Assembly: GCA_005791855.1 (NCBI GenBank)
Contig: SXUH01000401.1
Location: 1 to 31,076 of the forward strand
Direction: 5' to 3'
DNA length: 31,076 nt
DNA from: Bdellovibrionales bacterium
GTDB lineage: Bacteria; Bdellovibrionota; Bacteriovoracia; Bacteriovoracales; Bacteriovoracaceae
The translations under genes were made by a program, and so were the position numbers. The notes under the pieces are model-generated. The model was not told the DNA's origin and made no database searches. It saw only the letters and a program-made list of their open reading frames with translations. Below are positions 1-8,762 of this stretch, in pieces (within the stretch, counting starts at the first letter, position 1; each line of letters opens with the position of its first letter).

Positions 1-233
1 ACGACCGCCTTCCCGAGAAGACTCTTGCTGTAGACGTCTCCCATCTTCACCACCATCGCCTTCCACCGCTCCTGGCGCTCACTGGGTCTGACGTCCAGGG
101 CGTGCTTGAAGAATTCCTGGGAACTGCCTTCGGTGGCCAGGACCTCCAGGTCCCCCAGGGTGTAGGTGTGCTGGGCAAACACCGCAGCGGTGTTTGAAAG
201 CAGAAATGCCATGAATAATAAAAGTTGGGGCAT
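1..233 (-). CDS. Secreted protein, N-terminal part only (runs off the window)
   Basis: The first 77 codons are present. Residues 1-20 (MPQLLLF...AAVFA) form a Sec signal peptide with an AVFA cleavage site, and the mature protein starts QHTYTLGDLEVL. The mature part includes an acidic/amphipathic stretch with FFKHALDVRPSERQERW. I do not recognise the family. The start was chosen by the signal peptide: the ATG at 240 is in another frame that soon stops and lies inside the predicted -10 box. No Shine-Dalgarno sequence sits at normal spacing before ATG 233 (AGAGG is 14-15 nt away), and the promoter geometry puts transcription start at about this ATG. Divergent from putA. Confidence 0.7.
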   Translation of the reverse strand, partial: MPQLLLFMAFLLSNTAAVFAQHTYTLGDLEVLATEGSSQEFFKHALDVRPSERQERWKAMVVKMGDVYSKSLLGKAV

Positions 234-238
234 GCTTC

Positions 239-267
239 ATTTTATGACCTCTCATGATGGGCGTCAA
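239..267 (-). promoter_or_regulatory. Sigma70-type promoter for the secreted-protein gene, probably leaderless
   Basis: On the minus strand there is TTGACG (267-262), a 17-bp spacer, and TAAAAT (244-239). Counting seven bases on from the -10 box puts +1 at about 232, one base from the ATG at 233. The boxes and spacer are seen directly; transcription start is inferred. Confidence 0.55.
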
Positions 268-338
268 ATATCTACGCGAGATACTATGCTGGAAGGCTTT
301 TTGGGGGTAAAACTGTAAGACAAATTCGGAGGCATACA

Positions 339-3300
339 GTGAGCGAATCGGGGATCCCAGTCATCGTCAGAGGCCGCGCCCTTGAGCAGTGGCAAGTTTC
401 TTACTACAAAGAGTTTTCCGAGCTGATCTTCCCCGGGGGGAAGCTCCAGGAGAAGATCCTCGAGCTCATCGACTTCGCCGAGGCGACGCACCCCCACGGA
501 TTCCGTCGGGAGGTCGTCGTCGGCGCCTACCCGCTGCTGTGTGCGCTGAGGCCCGAGGAGAAATGCGTCTACGTCGGCACCCGCCGGCTCTCCCGGGAAC
601 TTTCCCTCCTGAGGCTCCACGAGATGAACCCCGTCCTGAGGACCCAGGAAGACGAGAAGCTCCTCTTCCAGTTAAAGGACCACGTCGAGCGGCTCGGGAC
701 CCTGGCCCCGGGCCACTTCCCGTCGGAGATCGAGTGGGTCACCCATGAGAACCGGCTCCCGGAGTTCTGGAACACGGACCAGTGGAAAGATGTGGACGCC
801 CGCGCTCAGGTGATCCAGAAGGCCCTCGTCGGGAAGGTCTCCGACTACAGCTCGAGCCTCTTCGAGAAGTTCTCCGACTACGGTCTCTCACTCACGGCCC
901 AGTTCGACGTGATCCGGATCCACCTCTTGAAGTTCCTGGCGGTGCTCCCGTCCCTGGACCACGATAAGACGGGAAAAGAAGTCAAGCGCAACCTCCTCGA
1001 GAGCCTCCGGCGCCTGCGCCAGGACACCAAGTCCATGGGCAAGGAAGGCAAGCGTATGATGCGGCAGCTGCCGTACTACCTGGTGGTGCTGTTCAACTTC
1101 GGCGGGGCCCTGGCCTCCTACCTGCCGGCACCCGTCCTCGCCGTGATCATCCGCTACCTCGTGCGGATGATGGCCAAGCGGTTCATCGCCGGAGAGAGCA
1201 TCTCCACTTCCCACCACACGCTGCGGGAGCTGCGCCTCACCAAGCGCGACGCCACCCTCGACCAGTTGGGCGAGCTGGTGGTCTCTTCCCGCGAGGCCGA
1301 CGAGTACTTTGAAAAAGTGCTCCAGCTCGTCCATGGCCTCAAGGAACACATCCCGCGGGGAGAGAAGAACTCCGCGGGGATCCTCTGCTCCCACGTCTCG
1401 ATCAAGGTCTCCGCCCTCTCGCACGACTTCAGGCCCCAGGCCTTCGAGGCCACCTACGCCAAGGTCGCTCCGAGGCTCAAGCGCATCCTCCAGGAGGCCG
1501 TGCGGGAGCAGGTCTTCATCAACGTCGACGCCGAACACTACCACTACCGGGACCTGGTCTTGAAGATCTACGGCAAGGTCCTCCTCGAGACCCCCGAGCT
1601 CCGGGACTTCGACCAAACCGGGATCGTCGTGCAGGCGTACCTGCGGGACGGGGCCCGGCATCTCCAGGACGTCATCGAGCTGGCGAGGAAGCGCGGGATC
1701 CGCATGCCGATCCGGCTGGTGAAGGGGGCCTACTGGGACGCCGAGACCATCGAAGGCGAGGCCCACCAGTTCACCCCGCCGCAGTTCCTCAATAAGGAAG
1801 AGTCGGACATCCACTTCCGGCAGCTCGCGTACCTCTCGCTCCAGAACCACCAGCACATCCACCTGGCCATCGGGTCCCACAACATCCAGGACCACGCCTT
1901 CGTCGAGGGCCTGCGAGAACTGCGCTTCCCGCAGGCGCCGGTGATCGAACACCAGTGCCTCCACATGACCTACGAAGCCCTCTCCCATGGCCTGGCGGGG
2001 ATGGGGTGGCCCACCCGGAACTACATGCCCATCGGCAACCTCCTGGTGGGGATGGCCTACCTGGTCCGGCGGATCATGGAGAACTCCTCGCAGGTGGGGG
2101 TCCTCTCCATCATGCGGTCCCACCAAAAAGCAAACGGCCTCCTCTCGCCCATCGACGTCCACACCCAGAAGAAGAAGGCCGGGGCCTTCGCCCTGGATTC
2201 CTTCGTCTCGCAGACCAAGAGTGACTTCGCTCCGGTGCGACCGCTGCGGCTCCACCTGCCCCAGGAGCTCGAAGCTCTGCAGAGTGCGCTCGCGGCGTTC
2301 GAGAAGAAAACCACCTCCCAGCAGGAAGCGTTTAACTCCAGCCGGGACACCAAGGTCGTCTGCAGCTCGAGGCCCTCGCTGATCCTCGGGACCTACCGCG
2401 AGAGCACCTCCACGGAGGCCACCCAGGCCGTGGACAGCGCGGTGGAAGCTCTCTCGAAGACTCCCTGGTCAAAAGCGTCTCACACCATCTACCGGGTGGG
2501 AGTCCTCCTCAAGGCGGCCGACCTCATGCTGCTGCGGAGAAACGAGCTCGCCGCCCTGATGATCTACGAGGCCGGGAAGACCATGACCGAGGCCCTGGCC
2601 GACGTGGACGAGGCCATCGACTTCATCAACTACTACGCCCGGCAGGAGATCTCCCTGCAGCTCTCCCATGAGAAGCTCACCAATCGGGGAGTGGTCACCG
2701 TCATCGCTCCGTGGAACTTCCCGCTGGCCATCCCCTGTGGCATGGCCGTCGCCCCGCTGGTCGCCGGGAACGCCGTGATCCTCCAGCCCGCGGAGCAGAC
2801 GCCGCTCATCGGGATCGAACTCTACAACCTCCTGGTGGAGGCCGGGGTTCCGAAGGAGGTGTTCCACCTCATCCTCGGGGACGGGGAAAAGGTCGGGGCC
2901 CCGCTGGTCACCCACCCCCGGACCAGCGGTGTGGTCTTCACCGGCTCCAAGAGTGTCGGCCAGTGGATCTACCGCCACTCGGCCCAGGAGATCAATCTCC
3001 ACTACCACCACCAGATCCCGATGCAGAAGAAGATCATCACCGAGATGGGCGGCACGAACGCCATCATCGTCACCAACAACTGCGAGCTCGACGAGACCAT
3101 CTCCGGCATCCTCTACGCGGCCTTCGGGCACTCGGGGCAGAAGTGCTCCGCGGCCTCCCGGGTGATCGTCCACCGGGAAGTCAAGGACGCCCTGGTCTCG
3201 AGGCTCGTGGGCGCCATCGCGGACCTGAAGGTCGGGGAGTCCCTCGACCCGGCGACCTCCGTGAGCCCCCTCATCAGCGAGGAGGACCAGAAGCGCGTCC

Positions 3301-4493
3301 GCCGGTGCGTGGAGGAGGCCAAGGACGAGGCCATCCGGGTGAACGGGAAGATCCACATCGACCGCTCCTTTGAAAAGCTCCCCGGCTTCTGCGTGGGCCC
3401 CGCCCTCTTCGAGCTCCCCGTCCACCAGGCGAAGAACAAGGACTCCTGGTCGCAGCGGGAGATCTTCGGGCCCGTGATCCACCTGGTGGAGTACGACTCC
3501 ATCCTCGAGGCCATCGAGCTCTTCAACGGCACCGAGTACGCCCTCACCGGCGGCGTCTACTCCCAGTCCCAGGATGACATCGACTTCCTCCTGCGCTTCC
3601 TCCGGGCCGGGAACCTCTACATCAACCGGCCCAACACGGGTGCGAGGGTCGGCATCGAACCCTTCGGCGGGTTCAAGCTCTCCGGCACCGGGCCGAAGGC
3701 GGGGGGAGCGGAATACGTGCGGCAGTTCCACTTCCCGCTCTCGGCCGTGGAAGCCGATGACCTGGAGGCCAACTGGTGCCAGGACAGCGGCTACGAGCTC
3801 ATGATCCCTCGCACGTCGCTCGTCGGGGTGCCGGCGCGGGTCCAGCGCTTCGGGGCCTTCGCCCAGGGCTTCCTCGATCAGTACGAGATCTTCATGGGCT
3901 CGGTGAACGAAAAAGACAAGGCCCTCCTCGGGAACTTCGCCGCTTGGATCCGCACGGGGCTCGACGGCTACCTCACCGGCCGGCATCCGAACTTCCACAT
4001 CCCGGGCCAGCTGTCCTACAACGACCTCTCTCTCATCAAGGAGGCCGGGCTGTTCGTGAACATCACCGCCCACCCGACTCCCAAGGCCATGCACTACCTC
4101 TTCGCGGCCCTCGCCCTCGGATCCGGGGTTTCCGTCGCGTGCCTCACAACGGAGGCCTACCAGACCTGGAAGAGCATCCTCGATCTCGCCTGGAAGGCCG
4201 GGTACTCGAAGACAAACCTCGACATCACCTTCCTTTCGAAGCAGCGGCTCCAGACCGTCTTCAAAGAAGCGCAGTATACCTACGTATATGCCGGTAACTT
4301 CGTCCGCTACAAAAACGACGTCTACAGGGAGCTCCTTTCCGGAAGCGCACTCTCCGAGAGCATGCGACTGATCCTCTCGGAGATCGACGGGGTTTCGCTG
4401 GCCGAGCCGGCGCACGTGCTCGATCAGTTCGTCTGGACGAGGTCCATCGCCGTGAACACCATGAGGCACGGGGCTCCGCTGGAGATGAGTTAG
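339..4493 (+). CDS. putA: Bifunctional proline dehydrogenase / P5C dehydrogenase PutA
   Basis: Oxidises proline to P5C with FAD, then glutamate semialdehyde to glutamate with NAD. The protein is 1384 aa, starting at GTG 339 with GGAGG six bases upstream. The FAD-binding PRODH barrel spans roughly residues 290-600, with IKVSALSHDF, VKGAYWD (about 461) and a closing RRIMEN (Arg577, Arg578). The ALDH domain spans about 660-1140, with APWNFPLAIP, catalytic Glu902 in ITEMGG and Cys936 in GQKCSAASR; the Glu-Cys spacing of 34 is the family norm. Residues about 1150-1384 form the extra C-terminal domain of long PutAs. There is no N-terminal ribbon-helix-helix, so it is unlikely to be an autorepressor. 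Its stop overlaps by 4 nt the stop of the last gene of the convergent beta-lactam-like operon, whose CarB-like enzyme is expected to use P5C. A second role in precursor supply, like CarD in Pectobacterium, is inference. Confidence 0.95.
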   Translation: MSESGIPVIVRGRALEQWQVSYYKEFSELIFPGGKLQEKILELIDFAEATHPHGFRREVVVGAYPLLCALRPEEKCVYVGTRRLSRELSLLRLHEMNPVLRTQEDEKLLFQLKDHVERLGTLAPGHFPSEIEWVTHENRLPEFWNTDQWKDVDARAQVIQKALVGKVSDYSSSLFEKFSDYGLSLTAQFDVIRIHLLKFLAVLPSLDHDKTGKEVKRNLLESLRRLRQDTKSMGKEGKRMMRQLPYYLVVLFNFGGALASYLPAPVLAVIIRYLVRMMAKRFIAGESISTSHHTLRELRLTKRDATLDQLGELVVSSREADEYFEKVLQLVHGLKEHIPRGEKNSAGILCSHVSIKVSALSHDFRPQAFEATYAKVAPRLKRILQEAVREQVFINVDAEHYHYRDLVLKIYGKVLLETPELRDFDQTGIVVQAYLRDGARHLQDVIELARKRGIRMPIRLVKGAYWDAETIEGEAHQFTPPQFLNKEESDIHFRQLAYLSLQNHQHIHLAIGSHNIQDHAFVEGLRELRFPQAPVIEHQCLHMTYEALSHGLAGMGWPTRNYMPIGNLLVGMAYLVRRIMENSSQVGVLSIMRSHQKANGLLSPIDVHTQKKKAGAFALDSFVSQTKSDFAPVRPLRLHLPQELEALQSALAAFEKKTTSQQEAFNSSRDTKVVCSSRPSLILGTYRESTSTEATQAVDSAVEALSKTPWSKASHTIYRVGVLLKAADLMLLRRNELAALMIYEAGKTMTEALADVDEAIDFINYYARQEISLQLSHEKLTNRGVVTVIAPWNFPLAIPCGMAVAPLVAGNAVILQPAEQTPLIGIELYNLLVEAGVPKEVFHLILGDGEKVGAPLVTHPRTSGVVFTGSKSVGQWIYRHSAQEINLHYHHQIPMQKKIITEMGGTNAIIVTNNCELDETISGILYAAFGHSGQKCSAASRVIVHREVKDALVSRLVGAIADLKVGESLDPATSVSPLISEEDQKRVRRCVEEAKDEAIRVNGKIHIDRSFEKLPGFCVGPALFELPVHQAKNKDSWSQREIFGPVIHLVEYDSILEAIELFNGTEYALTGGVYSQSQDDIDFLLRFLRAGNLYINRPNTGARVGIEPFGGFKLSGTGPKAGGAEYVRQFHFPLSAVEADDLEANWCQDSGYELMIPRTSLVGVPARVQRFGAFAQGFLDQYEIFMGSVNEKDKALLGNFAAWIRTGLDGYLTGRHPNFHIPGQLSYNDLSLIKEAGLFVNITAHPTPKAMHYLFAALALGSGVSVACLTTEAYQTWKSILDLAWKAGYSKTNLDITFLSKQRLQTVFKEAQYTYVYAGNFVRYKNDVYRELLSGSALSESMRLILSEIDGVSLAEPAHVLDQFVWTRSIAVNTMRHGAPLEMS

Positions 4494-5461
4494 AAGTCTC
4501 CGAACTCCTGGGTGTCGAGGAGCCGCCGCCGGACTCGCACGATGGGAGCGTCGTAGGCCTCGAGCTTCATCCCGGAGAAGTCCTTCCGGTTAACGAGGAT
4601 GTGCTCCAGGAGCCCGGCGTCTTCTCCGATGAGGTCCCGGGTGAGGTAGGAGAGCAGCGGCCGGAGGAGTTTCTTCATTGGCCTTTGCCAGGCGGGCAGC
4701 TTCTGGAAGAGCAGGCACGGTGACATGGTCACGCCCTCTCCGGCCGGGTAGAAGTAGAAGGTGTTGGCGTTGGTGTCGTTGACCCTGCGCTTGGTCCCGG
4801 GCCGGTACTAGTAGATGGTGTAGGTCACGCGGATCGGATGGAAGTCCACGGAGGCCTTCACGTACCAGCGCGTCCGGAGGAAGTAGTTGAACAGGGAGTT
4901 GATGGTCCAGGGCCTCTGCGGGTAATCGAAGACGATGTCGATCCCGTCCTCCCGCTCTTCCCATTCGAACTTCGTGTCCGGGGCCAGGGCTTCGTTGGCC
5001 CCGTTTCTGCGGTGGACGTAGGGGAGGTGGCCCCCGTCGCAGAAGTTATCGACGGTGACGTGGAGCGGAGCCTTGAAGGTGAAGAGGACGACGCCGATGA
5101 AGTCCCCGCGCTGGGCTTCGAGCGCAGCGAAGTACGAGTCGTCGCCGTTGAGCCAGAGGAAGCCGAAGCGAGGAGTCAGCCGGTAGACGGGGACCGTGCC
5201 CTTCGATTTCTGTTCCGCGGGGCTCGTAACCTTCCCGTCTGCACCCAGAGTCCAGCCGTGGTACGGACACTGGAGGGCCTTCCCGCAGACCCTTCCCTTG
5301 GAGAGGTCCGCGCCACGGTGCGGGCAGGAGGCGCTTGCGGCGAAGTACCCTTCGGAGGTCTTCCAGGCGACGTAGGGCGACCCGGAGAAGGTGAACTTCA
5401 CCGGAACGTCCTTGACCTTCGAGGCTTCGAGGAGCGGAAGGGGAGTCGTGATCTGGTTCAT
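4490..5461 (-). pseudogene. Rieske non-heme iron oxygenase A, interrupted by an in-frame amber codon
   Basis: The frame runs MNQITTPLPL to QEFGDF with one TAG at 4810-4808 (codon 218). The upstream part holds the Rieske [2Fe-2S] motif (Cys46, His48 in CPHRG; Cys65, His68 in CPYHGW) and the D-x2-H-x4-H iron site (Asp142, His145, His150). The downstream part, still intact and homologous to the neighbouring paralogue, carries the Asp expected as third iron ligand (EDAGLLE, codon 4621-4619). The amber aligns with Trp217 (TGG) of paralogue B, so a single G-to-A change explains it. A protein ending at residue 217 would lack the third ligand and should be inactive. The start ATG directly follows the TGA of gene B with no gap. 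The frame downstream has not decayed, so this is a recent mutation, an assembly error, or a suppressed codon. TAG serves as an ordinary stop elsewhere here, so recoding is unlikely. Confidence 0.85.
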
Positions 5462-6433
5462 TCAGTCGTCTCCCGCGAACTCCCGCGACCTGAGGTAGCG
5501 CTCGCGCACCCGCACCAGCGGGACGTCGGCCGCCTCCAGGCGCAGACCGCCGCGGTCGAGCTTGCGCACGAGCATGCTCTGGGCGACCTCGACGTCTTCG
5601 GTGAGAACCGAGAGGAGCAGTCGCTTGGAGACGGCGGCGAAGAGGCGCCGGAAGGGCCGCAGGTGCTTCGGGAGCCGGTGGAACAACAGGCACGGGACCA
5701 CGGTGGTCTCGCGGTCCGCCGGGTAGAGGTAGAAGGTGTTCGTGTTCACCCCGTTGGGGACCTTCTTGTCCGAGGCCCGGTACCAGTAGTTCTGGTAGCG
5801 GATCCGAACCGGAGCGAAGTCCACCGTCGGCGAAACCACCCAGCGGAAGGGAACGAAGAAGTTCAGGAAGCCGATGAGGGAGAACCGTCGCTGGGGGTAG
5901 TCCGAGGTGATGGTGACGCTCGTGTCGTCTTCGCTCCAGCTGAACTGCAGGTCCCCCGTCGGTTCGAAGAGAGCGTTCCGCCGGTGCACGAACGGGAGGT
6001 GGGTCCCGTCGACGAAGCTATCCAGGGTGATGTGGAGCGGGGCCTTGAGGGTCACGGTGAGGGCGCCCAGGAAGTCCCCCCGCTCGCGCTCCAGCTCCGC
6101 GAAGTAGGCGGCGTCCCCGCCGAGCCACAGGAACCCGAAGCGGTCGGTGAGCGGGAAGGTCTGCTGGTGCCCCTTGGCCTTCCCCTCGGAGGGACTGGTG
6201 ACCTTCCCGTCGCCGGCGATCGTCCAGCCGTGGTACGGGCACCGGAGGAACTTCTCGCACGCCTTCCCCTTCGAGAGGTCGGCCCCCCGGTGCGGGCAGA
6301 CCGCGCTGGAGGCGAAGAACCCCTCGCCGGTCTTCCAGACCACGTAGGGCCTGCCCTCGAAGGAGATCCGCCGCGGGGCCTTCCGCACGAGCCTGGTTTC
6401 GACGAGCGGGAGCGGAGTGGTGATGTGGTTCAT
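5462..6433 (-). CDS. Rieske non-heme iron oxygenase B (oxygenase component)
   Basis: A 323-aa protein with an N-terminal Rieske domain (Cys46, His48; Cys65, His68) and a C-terminal mononuclear iron domain with Asp142-x2-His145-x4-His150 and probable third ligand Asp280 (LTEDVEVAQ). Such enzymes use electrons from a ferredoxin/reductase to activate O2 for hydroxylation, desaturation or cyclisation; no reductase or ferredoxin is seen in this window. Close tandem paralogue of gene A (same MN-ITTPLPL start and collinear motifs), so the pair arose by duplication. The ATG at 6433 overlaps the TGA of gene C (ATGA), which fixes the start; the frame is open further upstream but that part only shadows gene C. 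In the cluster it is a candidate for tailoring or desaturating the bicyclic beta-lactam (inference). Substrate unknown. Confidence 0.88.
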   Translation of the reverse strand: MNHITTPLPLVETRLVRKAPRRISFEGRPYVVWKTGEGFFASSAVCPHRGADLSKGKACEKFLRCPYHGWTIAGDGKVTSPSEGKAKGHQQTFPLTDRFGFLWLGGDAAYFAELERERGDFLGALTVTLKAPLHITLDSFVDGTHLPFVHRRNALFEPTGDLQFSWSEDDTSVTITSDYPQRRFSLIGFLNFFVPFRWVVSPTVDFAPVRIRYQNYWYRASDKKVPNGVNTNTFYLYPADRETTVVPCLLFHRLPKHLRPFRRLFAAVSKRLLLSVLTEDVEVAQSMLVRKLDRGGLRLEAADVPLVRVRERYLRSREFAGDD

Positions 6434-7410
6434 TCGTCTTCCCCGAACCCGACGAAGTAGGACGGGTCCACCTTCTTCCGGATGGCTACCAGGGGATGGT
6501 CGAACTTGTCGAGCCGCAAGCCCCGGAACGAGAACGGGAGGTCGCTGATGGCCGGGTAGAACTTCTCGTCTTCGACGATCTGGTTCCTGGTGAGGGCGTT
6601 GGAGAAGAGCTTGATGAGGAAGGAGAAGGGCCTGAGGTGCCGGGGGATCTCCGTGTAGGTGAAGGCGTGGAGCCAGGTCTGCTCCTTCCCGCAGGGGACG
6701 AGGAAGTAGACGTTCTCGTTCTCCAGCCACCACTTCCGGCCCGTCCGGCGGGTGACCCACTTCGAGTGGTAGACCATGCGCACGGGATCGACGTAGGTCT
6801 CCCAGTGGATGTCCCAGTTGAGGTAGGTCTTCCAGAAGGGACCGTTGTAGACGAGGTTGGGCCTCTGGGGGCCCAGGTACTTCACGTGGACGTGGTCGCC
6901 TCGGTCTTCCCAGGAGAAGTCGATCTCCTTCACCTGGCTCTCCTTGGATCCCATGACCCGATGGACGAAGGCCGTGTGCGAGCCTTCGTTGAAGTTGTCC
7001 AGCACCACGTGGAACGGGGCCGAGAGCTTGATGGACTGGGCACCGGTGAAGGTCACGTGGGCGGACGGAGAGAGCGGCAGCGGAAGCTTGTTCCGGTTCA
7101 TCCACAGGCAGTCGAAGTGCTCCTCGAGCTTCACCACGGCCACCGAGCAATTCACCTTCTCACCGTAGGGATGCTCCACCTTCCCGTCGGTCTGGATCTT
7201 CCAGCCGTGGTACGGGCACTGGACCCCGGCGTCCTGGACCGTGGCGAAGCGGAGGTCCGTTCCCCGGTGGGGACACTTCTGCGGATAGGCGTAGTAGCCG
7301 TCGGCGTTCTTCACCACGAGGTAGGTGGCGGCGCCGGCCCGGACCTCGGTGAGCTTCCCGGTGAGGTTCTTCTTGGCGATCAAGGGGAAGCAGGAATCGA
7401 GGAAGTTCAC
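6430..7410 (-). CDS. Rieske non-heme iron oxygenase C, with Glu at the bridging position
   Basis: A 326-aa protein starting at GTG 7410, whose GTGA overlaps the stop of the synthetase gene; GGGAGGG lies just upstream. Rieske ligands are Cys46, His48 (CPHRG) and Cys65, His68 (CPYHGW). The iron-site motif reads NEGSHTAFVH: His145 and His150 are kept, but the position that is Asp142 in paralogues A and B is Glu142. Probable third ligand is Asp281 (IVEDEKFY). In this fold the acidic residue bridges the Rieske cluster of one subunit to the iron of the next; carnitine monooxygenase CntA also uses Glu there, from memory. More diverged than A and B, so it probably performs a different step. Part of the ten-gene operon. 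Confidence 0.88.
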   Translation of the reverse strand: MNFLDSCFPLIAKKNLTGKLTEVRAGAATYLVVKNADGYYAYPQKCPHRGTDLRFATVQDAGVQCPYHGWKIQTDGKVEHPYGEKVNCSVAVVKLEEHFDCLWMNRNKLPLPLSPSAHVTFTGAQSIKLSAPFHVVLDNFNEGSHTAFVHRVMGSKESQVKEIDFSWEDRGDHVHVKYLGPQRPNLVYNGPFWKTYLNWDIHWETYVDPVRMVYHSKWVTRRTGRKWWLENENVYFLVPCGKEQTWLHAFTYTEIPRHLRPFSFLIKLFSNALTRNQIVEDEKFYPAISDLPFSFRGLRLDKFDHPLVAIRKKVDPSYFVGFGEDE

Positions 7411-8762
7411 GGTGCCCTCCCGGTGAGCTCGGTGAGTCTTCTCTTCAGGTACTCCCACGCCCGCGCGGTCTTCGCCGGGTAGGCGTAGCCATCCCCGAGG
7501 CCCAGGGCCCGGGAGAGCAGGGTGTAGAAGTTCGTGCCGTTGCTCATGCCGATCTTCGCGCGGAAGGCGTGCTCTCTCTTGAGCCACCCGGCTTCCACCG
7601 CCAGGTCACGCAGGAGGATCTTCTGGACCTCGCCCTTGAAGTTGAGCGGGGTCGGGAGGTTCAGGGCGAGCTGGACCAGGGGCCGGTGCCAGTAGAGGTG
7701 GTAGAGCTCGACCCCGGAGCTCAGGTGGAAGAAGGGCCTGAACTCTCCACTCCAGGAGGTCCGCTCGATGAGCTCTTGTTCGTTGGTGACACCCACGGCC
7801 CGCATGTACTCGGTGTGCAGGAGCATGCCGCCGAAGAGGAGGTCCGATCCGTAGCCGGTGAAGAGCCGGCGGCTCGAAGTGCCACTGACCTTCACCAGCC
7901 CCTTGAGCTGGGCCAGGATCTCGGCGGTGAGGCCATCGAAGACCTCGTTCTGCCACACCACCGTCTCGAAGAGGCCCGGGGCTTCATCCTCCGACACGAA
8001 GATCCGGTTGGCCCTAAGCCCCAGGTGGGCGGCGAGGTCCTGGGCGTCGGCGTACTCGTCGCCCAGGGGAGTGCCGAGGGTGTAGACGTCGAACTTTTTT
8101 TCCCGGGAGGCGAGGAGGGCCGTGGCGACGGAGGAGTCGATGCCTCCGGAGAGCATGGAGCCCCAGGGGCCCGGCAGGCCTTCGCTCGTCGCGAGGGAGG
8201 CTTCGAGCTCTTTCCTGAGCTTCGCCATCGCCGCTTCCGGTGTGATGGAGACTTTCTGGTCGAACTCGAGGTAGGGGGCCCGGGCGACGGTGACTTCCCT
8301 GGTCCGGAGGTCCACCGTGACCGCGCTGGTGGCGAGGTTCCGCACGTCCTCGAGGAAGGAGAAGTCCCGGGGCCTTCGCTTGATGGCCAGGACGTCCTCG
8401 TCGGCCTTGAACCGGTAGCGGAAGCCGTCGATCACGCTCAGGGCCTTGAGCTCGGAGGTGAAGTAGGAACACGCTTCGGTCTCGAAGAACCAGAGTGGGT
8501 ACATGCCCATGGGGTCGTTTCCGATCCGAAGAACCTCGTCCCCGAGGTCGATCCGGAGCCAGGCGGTGATGGAGGACTGGGTCGTGCCCGCGGGGAAGAG
8601 AGCGTGGGAGCCGTGGAAGCTTCCGCCGCTACTGAGGTAGAGGGCGCCGTTTTTAAAGGTCCGCTTCTCGACGCTCCCGTGGTACGGGCACAGAAGGCCC
8701 TGGAGCCGTTGCCGGTAGTCCGGAGCAGAGGAGGTCTTATCGATCACTAGTAGAAATGACAT
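7407..8762 (-). CDS. CarA-like carbapenam / beta-lactam synthetase (AsnB superfamily)
   Basis: A 451-aa protein. The C-terminal adenylating domain has the PP-loop SGGIDSS (205-211), then QNEVFDGLTAEI (about 271-282), FTGYGSDLLFGG (301-312), RTSWSGEF (334-341) and FRAKIGM (400-406). In carbapenam synthetase CarA the corresponding segments hold the catalytic Tyr345/Glu380 pair and Lys443; here Tyr304, Glu340 and Lys403 fit with nearly the same spacing. The N-terminal domain starts MSFLLV, so the Cys2 nucleophile of glutamine-dependent asparagine synthetases is missing, as in beta-lactam synthetases. That domain looks shorter than in CarA (about 500 aa). Expected reaction: ATP-dependent closure of a beta-lactam on a carboxymethylproline-type beta-amino acid. 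The start at 8762 has AGGAAGGAAG directly before it and overlaps the AMP-ligase by 26 nt. The comparison is from memory. An amide-forming AsnB relative with another substrate is the alternative. Confidence 0.85.
   Translation of the reverse strand: MSFLLVIDKTSSAPDYRQRLQGLLCPYHGSVEKRTFKNGALYLSSGGSFHGSHALFPAGTTQSSITAWLRIDLGDEVLRIGNDPMGMYPLWFFETEACSYFTSELKALSVIDGFRYRFKADEDVLAIKRRPRDFSFLEDVRNLATSAVTVDLRTREVTVARAPYLEFDQKVSITPEAAMAKLRKELEASLATSEGLPGPWGSMLSGGIDSSVATALLASREKKFDVYTLGTPLGDEYADAQDLAAHLGLRANRIFVSEDEAPGLFETVVWQNEVFDGLTAEILAQLKGLVKVSGTSSRRLFTGYGSDLLFGGMLLHTEYMRAVGVTNEQELIERTSWSGEFRPFFHLSSGVELYHLYWHRPLVQLALNLPTPLNFKGEVQKILLRDLAVEAGWLKREHAFRAKIGMSNGTNFYTLLSRALGLGDGYAYPAKTARAWEYLKRRLTELTGRAP

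Noticed and set aside
79..240. An ATG at 240 (minus strand) with AGAGG at good spacing as the start of the secreted protein, implying a one-base frameshift in a CCCC run
   Set aside because: That ATG lies within the TAAAAT -10 box of a well-spaced promoter, and the frame from ATG 233 gives a clean signal peptide, so no frameshift is needed.
888..2255. A 455-codon open frame on the minus strand within putA
   Set aside because: Low-complexity shadow rich in Gly, Val, Asp and Glu, caused by GC-biased third positions; no domain or start signal. The same applies to similar long antisense frames at 2469-4469 and 19071-20600.
4808..4810. The in-frame TAG as a recoded amino acid (for example pyrrolysine)
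   Set aside because: TAG ends putA (4491-4493) and other genes here as a normal stop, and the paralogue has Trp TGG, so a point mutation is simpler.
6434..7150. Upstream extension of Rieske gene B to 7150 in the same frame
   Set aside because: It is the out-of-frame shadow of gene C; the ATGA overlap at 6430-6433 and the paralogue's identical N-terminus fix the start at 6433.
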